Source: an uncultured Veillonella sp.
GTDB lineage: Bacteria; Bacillota; Negativicutes; Veillonellales; Veillonellaceae
DNA: 19,250 nt
Assembly: GCA_934202095.1 (NCBI GenBank)
Contig: CAKPXN010000027.1
Location: forward strand, 1-19,250
Direction: 5' to 3'
Of the stretch, positions 14,265-19,250 are shown one piece after another (the stretch's first letter is position 1; every line of letters starts with the position of its first letter). The position numbers and the translations under genes are program-made. The notes beneath the pieces are model-generated. The model had not been told where the DNA came from, searched no databases, and was given only the letters and a program-made list of their open reading frames with translations.

Positions 14265-15275
14265 CTAGTCTTTATCTTCTTCAGGGCCAGGTACTTGATT
14301 GGCTATAAATATATCAGCTTTTGATGGTTCATAAGCTATTTCTGGATTTTCACCATCAAAATTTATAGCAGCTTTCACCCAATATAATGGACGTTGTTTT
14401 ACCTCTTCGAATACGCGTCCTACGTATTCGCCGATGATACCAAGTCCGACTAATTGGATACCACCGATAAATAATATGGACACGCCCAAGGTGGTCCACC
14501 CGTTTAATGCTTGACCCGTTAAGTACACGTAGAGCAAATGTAGAATCAAGAGAAAACTCAAGCCCCCACATAGGACACCTACATACAAAGCCGCACGCAA
14601 TGGTACGCGAGAAAACGCTGTTACCCCATCAAGAGCAAAGCGAATCATTTTGCGCACACTGAATTTCGAAACTCCTGCAAAACGAGGCGGCGCAACAAAG
14701 TGAAGTTCCGCTTGACGATAGCCAAGCGCACCAACGATGCCACGCAAGAAACGTCCGTGTTCACGGAAATGTTTCAAAGTTTCTAGCGACTTACGATTCA
14801 TTAAACGGAAATCAGATCCCCCTTCTACGATGGGAACATCTGCCATTTTATTCATCAGTTTATAATAATATTTAGAAGTGAAGGATTTTGCCCAGCTGGC
14901 ATCCTCCGTAGAGTCGCGTATGGTACGTACCACATCGTAACCAGCCTCCCACAAACGTATCAGTTCTGGAATCAAAGCTGGCGGATGTTGCATATCACCA
15001 TCCATGGTAATTACCGCATCACCTTTGGCATAATCAAGGCCACATGTCAATGCAGTCTGATGACCAAAGTTCCGTGCCAATAACACGACCTTTACTCGCG
15101 TATCGAGTTTTGCAATTTCGCGCAAAACCACAACAGACGAGTCCGTAGATCCATCATCAACATAGATAAGTTCATATTCATATGGTAGACCTGTCATAAC
15201 TTTTGTTACGGCATTGTAAAAAATAGCTATATTTTCTTCTTCATTATATACAGGTACAACAATTGAAACTAACAT
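14265..15275 (-). CDS. GT2 family glycosyltransferase (polyprenyl-phosphate sugar transferase type)
   Basis: Membrane-associated DPM1/GtrB-like enzyme of 336 residues that probably moves a sugar from a nucleotide donor onto undecaprenyl phosphate on the cytoplasmic face. The GT-A domain has the donor-binding VPVYNEEENI (about 8-17), VDDGSTD (39-45), and the metal-binding TMDGDMQHPP (about 90-99). Two C-terminal transmembrane helices (about 228-252 and 261-285) and a charged tail follow, an arrangement typical of GtrB/ArnC-like enzymes. The ATG at 15275 is only 4 bases after GGAGG (15280-15284), a short spacing. No GtrA flippase or polymer-biosynthesis gene is adjacent, so the acceptor is unknown. 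A teichoic-acid-like or lipopolysaccharide modification is possible in this diderm lineage. Confidence 0.9.
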   Translation of the reverse strand: MLVSIVVPVYNEEENIAIFYNAVTKVMTGLPYEYELIYVDDGSTDSSVVVLREIAKLDTRVKVVLLARNFGHQTALTCGLDYAKGDAVITMDGDMQHPPALIPELIRLWEAGYDVVRTIRDSTEDASWAKSFTSKYYYKLMNKMADVPIVEGGSDFRLMNRKSLETLKHFREHGRFLRGIVGALGYRQAELHFVAPPRFAGVSKFSVRKMIRFALDGVTAFSRVPLRAALYVGVLCGGLSFLLILHLLYVYLTGQALNGWTTLGVSILFIGGIQLVGLGIIGEYVGRVFEEVKQRPLYWVKAAINFDGENPEIAYEPSKADIFIANQVPGPEEDKD

Positions 15276-15292
15276 ATATCCTCCGTTGATTA

Positions 15293-15320
15293 CCTATATA
15301 TTTTAGCGTTAAATAGTCAA
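15293..15320 (-). promoter_or_regulatory. Possible promoter of the glycosyltransferase gene
   Basis: TTGACT (15320-15315) is followed after 16 bp by TATAGG (15298-15293), or after 14 bp by TATATA. The -35 box is good and the -10 box weak. It sits in the 74 bp between the hydrogenase-operon terminator and the glycosyltransferase start. Confidence 0.4.
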
Positions 15321-15344
15321 TATTTGCAAATCCAAAAGGTTAAC

Positions 15345-15412
15345 AATAAAGAAAATGAACCTCATAATTCCCATAGCTATGCTACTTTTCAGGATTTTGA
15401 GGTTCATTCTCT
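15345..15412 (-). terminator. Terminator after the hydrogenase operon
   Basis: The arms AATGAACCTCA (15354-15364) and TGAGGTTCATT (15398-15408) are exact complements. The ~33-base loop contains a further small palindrome CATAGCTATG (15372-15381). On the - strand the hairpin is followed by TTCTTT, a reasonable U-rich tail. It lies about 110 bp after the last gene of the hydrogenase cluster. Confidence 0.65.
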
Positions 15413-15432
15413 TCATATTTAAGTTTTATATC

Positions 15433-15454
15433 AGATACTTATTAATAAGTATCT
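15433..15454. other. 22-bp perfect AT-rich palindrome
   Basis: The half-site AGATACTTATT (15433-15443) is followed directly by its exact complement (15444-15454). It lies 67 bp beyond the stop of the HupH-like gene, before the terminator. Having no spacer, it looks more like a dimer-binding site or mRNA-end hairpin than an intrinsic terminator. No T run follows on the - strand. Confidence 0.75.
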
Positions 15455-15520
15455 TATTTATTAAAATATTATATTTATACACTTTTACGCATATCATATA
15501 TAGGTATTAAACTATTTGTT

Positions 15521-15898
15521 TTATAGTCCCGCAGCATCAATCCATGTCGTAAGATCTTCTTCTGCTGTCACGATATCTTCATCAAAAGCACCTACTACTT
15601 CAGGATAACGAGCTACCTCTACCGTATGTAAGATTGAGTCATCACGACCATTTTTATAGGTACCAACCCAAATGCCAGAAAATTGAGATTCATACCATTC
15701 AACAGGTTGATCTGTTTCATTGAAGGTAATCGTAATATGTCCACGTCCCAAAGTTTCTAGTACCTCTACTTGCTCTTCTTCAGCAAGGCCGGTCTTCTCA
15801 ATATATATGGAATAGGTTGCACCAGTTTCACGTAATTGCTTTAGCGCTTGGCGCAGCTCATTCAGAACGGCCCGTACATTATTGTAATTTTCAATCAT
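15521..15898 (-). CDS. HupH/HyaF C-terminal-domain-like hydrogenase accessory protein
   Basis: Small 125-residue protein. Its central part (about residues 48-100: LGRGHITITFNETDQPVEWYESQFSGIWVGTY, then ILHTVEVARYPEVV) resembles the C-terminal domain of HupH/HyaF hydrogenase-expression proteins (LGEGEV...ESxFxGVW...E). In proteobacteria, HupH/HyaF assist hydrogenase maturation or iron-sulfur cluster assembly of the small subunit. Here only that domain is present, after a helical N-terminus (about 1-27). The assignment is by motif memory and is backed by its place as the last gene after the maturation protease, 58 bp away in the same direction. AGGAGG (15905-15910) is 6 bases before ATG 15898. 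It has no Cys, so direct metal binding through thiols is unlikely. Confidence 0.7.
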   Translation of the reverse strand: MIENYNNVRAVLNELRQALKQLRETGATYSIYIEKTGLAEEEQVEVLETLGRGHITITFNETDQPVEWYESQFSGIWVGTYKNGRDDSILHTVEVARYPEVVGAFDEDIVTAEEDLTTWIDAAGL

Positions 15899-15956
15899 AG
15901 TGCCCCTCCTTTCTCATCCTATCAATCTATTCTTATCTATCCATAAACATATCAGT

Positions 15957-16532
15957 TTATTTAGCTTCGATTTGTACGCCCCATTCACGAAGAACACGTA
16001 GAACGCGTTCTTTTACCTCAGGTAATGCCTTTTGTACAGGCGCGCTAGGTTCAAAACCAACTTCTAATGATTCTGGTTCAACACCTATAACTATGGCATC
16101 TTCTAATGGATTTTCTTGAATGGCACGAATGCGCAATATATCTTGCATACCTACTTCATGAACTGAAATATGGTCTGTAAAATATTGTTCTAATTCGCGA
16201 TGAGGAAACTCATAGATGGTGCCAGGTGCTTCACCACCATTAACGGCATCAATCAAGAGAATTTTCTTCATGCCTCGCATATAGGTCAATAATTCCATGC
16301 CCATCGTTCCGCCATCAATTAAGCTTATCTGAGGGGTGAAAGTATAATTAGTTTTTAAATCTTCTACAACATGAACTCCAAGGCCCTCATCGGTAAGCAA
16401 AATATTACCTACCCCTAGGACGACAATAGAGTTCTCATAATCATCATAAATGGCATGTAAATCAATACGCGGGCTCTCAGAGCCCGCGTATTCTATTCCA
16501 CCAAATTGTTCTTCAGTGGTTATATTAGTCAT
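15957..16532 (-). CDS. hyaD: [NiFe] hydrogenase maturation endopeptidase (HyaD/HybD family)
   Basis: Cytoplasmic protease that removes the C-terminal extension of the large subunit once nickel is in place. The 191-residue product has the family's three nickel-contact residues in recognisable motifs: Glu49 (GVGNILLTDEGLGVH), Asp95 (LLIDAVNGGEAPG), and His125 (SVHEVGMQDIL), equivalent to Glu16, Asp62 and His93 of E. coli HybD. About 33 extra residues precede the usual start at IVVLGVGN; the ATG at 16532 is supported by AAGGA 8 bases upstream. It overlaps the end of the cytochrome b gene by 8 bp, so the two are co-translated. The longer reading to 16655 lies within that gene and is rejected. Confidence 0.93.
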   Translation of the reverse strand: MTNITTEEQFGGIEYAGSESPRIDLHAIYDDYENSIVVLGVGNILLTDEGLGVHVVEDLKTNYTFTPQISLIDGGTMGMELLTYMRGMKKILLIDAVNGGEAPGTIYEFPHRELEQYFTDHISVHEVGMQDILRIRAIQENPLEDAIVIGVEPESLEVGFEPSAPVQKALPEVKERVLRVLREWGVQIEAK

Positions 16533-17331
16533 CTTGTAATTCCTTTTCTCGTGGATCGTCAGGGTTGCTTGGACGATATGTAGTACCAGATGGTTTATCG
16601 ATACGTTCACCACGACGGCGTTTACCATTAAGATCTTCAATATCGATAGGATCATGAGAATAATATTTCATGCCTGAAACCATAGCGGATACTTCGCCAG
16701 ATTCTTCCATAACATCTTCTCTAAATGCCATGTACACGTGAATAATGGTAAAGAATAAGAATCCCCATGCAATATAGTGATGGATAATATGAACTTTATA
16801 TTCACCACCAAATAGCGTAATAATCGGTGCAAAGAGTGTTCCTATAATACCATTAGGATCAATCATAGCATACATTGCAAAACCTGTAATGATTTCAAAG
16901 AAGAACATGATGTACACCATCATATACGCCGTTCTCGCCAAGGAGTTACGCAACCAGTGATGTTCATGCTTTTGTGGAATCATCAAATAGTGCAATGTTG
17001 TTTCACGAAGGCCATACCAATACCGTTTTTGACGGAATTTAGGCAATAATCTATCCCCGCGATTCCAAAGTGCACCAGCAAATCGGAATATAAAGGAGAA
17101 TGTCAAAATAACACCCGCAATGAAGTGGATACGGCGCATCGTTTCCATAGAGAACCAGCCATCAATGGCAAATGTTGGTTCCGGATGGCCTGTAATAGCT
17201 GCAAACCCTGGATCGCCAATATAAAGGCCTGTCCAGAATAAAGCTGTTACGGAAAGCACCATTGTCCAGTGGAATATGCGCAGCCATAAACTAAATACGA
17301 CATACGCTTTTTTGTCAGTATGTATTAACAT
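16525..17331 (-). CDS. hyaC: Ni/Fe-hydrogenase b-type cytochrome subunit
   Basis: Integral membrane diheme cytochrome b that anchors the hydrogenase and passes electrons from its small subunit to the quinone pool. The 268-residue product has four main transmembrane helices (about 12-37, 66-88, 130-156, 181-203). Candidate heme ligands are His21 (RIFHWT), His69 (RRIHFIAG), His184/185 (VHIIHHYIAW) and His198 (FTIIHVYMAF), as in HyaC. The last ~55 residues are polar and cytoplasmic, ending in an acidic/basic tail longer than usual. It starts 15 bp after the large-subunit stop, with GGTGG as a modest ribosome binding site, and overlaps the protease gene. Its presence argues for a membrane-bound respiratory uptake enzyme (group 1) rather than a soluble bidirectional one. 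Confidence 0.95.
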   Translation of the reverse strand: MLIHTDKKAYVVFSLWLRIFHWTMVLSVTALFWTGLYIGDPGFAAITGHPEPTFAIDGWFSMETMRRIHFIAGVILTFSFIFRFAGALWNRGDRLLPKFRQKRYWYGLRETTLHYLMIPQKHEHHWLRNSLARTAYMMVYIMFFFEIITGFAMYAMIDPNGIIGTLFAPIITLFGGEYKVHIIHHYIAWGFLFFTIIHVYMAFREDVMEESGEVSAMVSGMKYYSHDPIDIEDLNGKRRRGERIDKPSGTTYRPSNPDDPREKELQDD

Positions 17332-17345
17332 AAGCCCACCACCCT

Positions 17346-19247
17346 TTATTTACACAATGCATCTGTATTGACGGAAACGATTTTTTCGCCTTTTTTATTG
17401 TATAAATGGGTTGCACATGCGAGACATGGGTCAAAGGAGTGGATAACTTTCAAGATTTCAAGAGGTTTATCCGCAATTTTAACATGTGTATCAATCATAG
17501 AGTCTTCGTAGGCACCATGTTCGTTAGCTGCTGTTTTAGGACATGCATTCCATGTAGATGGTACGATACATTGATAGTTTGCAGAACGACCATCTTTGAT
17601 ATGGATCCAGTGACCCAAACCGCCGCGTGGTGCCTCTACAAGGCCAACACCCTTAGCATCCTTAGGCCATTTATTTGGCTCAAATTTAGATGTATCCGCA
17701 ACAGTAGTATCACCATTTTTGATGTTAGCTACGAGTTTATCAAAGAAGTATTGGCTAATATTAGAAGCCACTTGTGCATCAAGGCCACGACATGCGGTAC
17801 GACCAACCATTGTTGTCATCCATACATGAGCAGGCACACCCAATACTTGAGATACAGTATCGATTTGACGAACCATCATGGATTCAGCCCAAGTTGGATC
17901 AGTGATAATACCTTGTTTTACCTTTGTATATACAACGATATATTTAGCTAGTGGACCCACTTCTGCTGTTTTGCCCTTGAAAGTTGGGGACTTAATCCAA
18001 GAATATTTTTTATCTTCATCAAGGTATTCCCATTTTTCTTTTGTACCAGATTTAGGACCTGTAAATTTAGGGTCTGTCACACCATCGAGTGGATGAAGTG
18101 TGCTAGTGCCATCTGGATATGCGAACCAGGAGTGATCAACCTCTTCACTGAGGTATTGAGGATCCATGAAATCCTTACCTTCTAATGGGATAAATGTAGC
18201 TTTATCTACACCTAATGCAAAGTTTTCTACAACGCCATTAGAGCGAACGATACATTTTTTATGGTAATCGCCATTAGAAATACCTGTGTATGTATCATCA
18301 GGATAATCACCATAAGACATAACGCGTTTTTTTGCAAGACCGCCGCCATCAATCATACCTTTTTCAACGTAGATTTTGCCGATAGCTAATAAATCAGGCA
18401 AGTAGAAATTACTTACTAAATCCTTAGCCAATGCAATAGATTGTTCTACAGCAGCAAGACGTTGTGTATTGATAGGTGCATTCATGTCATTCATAGAAAT
18501 AGAACATGGCATACCACCAACAATATAGTGTGGATGTGGGTTTTTACCGCCGAATACAACGTGAGGAATAACTACGTCACGTTGACGGTCTAAAATATTC
18601 AAGTAATGAGATACGGCCATCAAATGAACTTCTGGTGGCAATAATTGGTAATCAGGATGATCCCACCATTGAGCAGAGAAAATGCCTAATTGACCAGATT
18701 CTACAATTTTCTTTACCTTTTGTTGTACAGCTGTAAAGTAAGCAGTTGTAGCTTTAGGGAATTCTTTAGGATATGCAGAATCCTTGGATGCTGTTTCTGC
18801 GGGTGCTAAACCGCCTACATTATACGTAGCTAATACATCATTTTGTAATTGAGCTGTTTTAGCTGGATCTGCACTAAGAGCTGCTACAGGGCTAACCCAG
18901 TCAAGTGCATGTAAATGATAGAAATGCACGAGATGGTCATGTACATCTAAAGAGCTATGCATGATGTTACGAATATAGTTTGCATTTTTAGGAATGGAAA
19001 TGCCAAGTGCATCTTCTACAGCACGTAACGCTGCCAATGCATGTGTTGTTGTACATACGCCACAGATACGTTGTACGAAAGCCCAAAGGTCACGAGGATC
19101 GCGGTCCTTTGCAACAAGTTCGATGCCACGCCAAGCAGTACCGGAGGATAATGCGTCCTCTACCTTACCACTTGCTTCATCAACTTTTATTTCTACCCGT
19201 AAATGACCTTCAATACGGGAAATCGGATCTACTACTACGCGTTTCAT
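17346..19247 (-). CDS. hyaB: [NiFe] hydrogenase large (catalytic) subunit
   Basis: Catalytic subunit holding the Ni-Fe(CN)2CO centre that oxidises H2 on the outer side of the cytoplasmic membrane. The 633-residue product is complete. L1 motif RICGVCT gives nickel ligands Cys62 and Cys65; the L2 motif DPCLACATH (606-614) gives Cys608 and Cys611. All four are Cys, with no selenocysteine. A 19-residue tail after His614 is the part the maturation protease would remove. Near the N-terminus DPISRIEGHLRVE is conserved. The large subunit has no signal peptide, as expected, since it is exported with the small subunit. Its ATG (19247) overlaps an upstream TAA (19249-19247), presumably the end of the small-subunit gene just outside the window. 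Order and cytochrome partner fit a group 1 uptake enzyme. Confidence 0.98.
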   Translation of the reverse strand: MKRVVVDPISRIEGHLRVEIKVDEASGKVEDALSSGTAWRGIELVAKDRDPRDLWAFVQRICGVCTTTHALAALRAVEDALGISIPKNANYIRNIMHSSLDVHDHLVHFYHLHALDWVSPVAALSADPAKTAQLQNDVLATYNVGGLAPAETASKDSAYPKEFPKATTAYFTAVQQKVKKIVESGQLGIFSAQWWDHPDYQLLPPEVHLMAVSHYLNILDRQRDVVIPHVVFGGKNPHPHYIVGGMPCSISMNDMNAPINTQRLAAVEQSIALAKDLVSNFYLPDLLAIGKIYVEKGMIDGGGLAKKRVMSYGDYPDDTYTGISNGDYHKKCIVRSNGVVENFALGVDKATFIPLEGKDFMDPQYLSEEVDHSWFAYPDGTSTLHPLDGVTDPKFTGPKSGTKEKWEYLDEDKKYSWIKSPTFKGKTAEVGPLAKYIVVYTKVKQGIITDPTWAESMMVRQIDTVSQVLGVPAHVWMTTMVGRTACRGLDAQVASNISQYFFDKLVANIKNGDTTVADTSKFEPNKWPKDAKGVGLVEAPRGGLGHWIHIKDGRSANYQCIVPSTWNACPKTAANEHGAYEDSMIDTHVKIADKPLEILKVIHSFDPCLACATHLYNKKGEKIVSVNTDALCK

Positions 19248-19250
19248 TAG

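Noticed and set aside
16533..16655. Longer start of the maturation protease at 16655
   Set aside because: The extra segment lies within the cytochrome b gene, is not protease-like, and lacks a ribosome binding site; ATG 16532 has AAGGA at 8 bases.

Overview
The window looks like the chromosome of a moderately AT-rich, low-GC Gram-positive-lineage bacterium. The gene set, the T-box control of threonyl-tRNA synthetase, and a membrane-bound [NiFe] uptake hydrogenase all fit a Veillonella-like member of the Negativicutes. The genus is inferred from recalled family and synteny knowledge, not from a search. There are 15 well-supported protein genes. Only the first is on the + strand. No rRNA, tRNA, CRISPR array, insertion sequence or prophage gene is seen.

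Left part (1-5840): a + strand DASS/SLC13-type anion transporter (382-1896) has a promoter-like region with three helically phased repeats upstream. It converges on thrS (2062-3972), and a shared bidirectional terminator lies between them. thrS follows a complete T-box leader with an ACC (Thr) specifier. Upstream of the leader is a three-copy 52-bp tandem repeat carrying GGCC-centred palindromes; its last copy runs into the stop codon of a secreted protein of unknown function (4471-5463). A small DUF4911 gene (5510-5839) comes before that.

Middle part (5841-13149): read on the - strand, the order is alaS, ireB (yrzL), ruvX (yrrK), yrzB-like DUF1292, mltG (yrrL), trmR (yrrM), trhP-type U32 protein, DUF4911. 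This is the classic Bacillus subtilis alaS-yrrO neighbourhood. By that synteny, the U32 protein and the O-methyltransferase are predicted to make 5-hydroxyuridine and then 5-methoxyuridine at tRNA wobble position 34. Stop/start overlaps of the TAATG type couple ireB-ruvX and trmR-trhP. A strong terminator separates yrzB from mltG, which has its own extended -10 promoter.

Right part (13289-19247): an SH-less NlpC/P60 cell-wall hydrolase with an N-terminal peptidoglycan-binding domain and a polyprenyl-phosphate type GT2 glycosyltransferase are followed by the distal part of a [NiFe] hydrogenase operon. Its transcription order is large subunit, cytochrome b subunit, maturation protease, then a small protein resembling the HupH/HyaF C-terminal domain. 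The small-subunit gene presumably lies just beyond the right edge, since a TAA overlaps the large-subunit ATG. The genes give a coherent picture of H2 oxidation feeding electrons to the quinone pool, with the protease and HupH-like protein maturing the enzyme.

The less ordinary signals are mostly non-coding: the 52-bp stop-codon/terminator repeat, phased repeats before the transporter, hairpins at operon joints, and a 22-bp AT palindrome after the hydrogenase operon. No clearly new defence or mobile system is visible.
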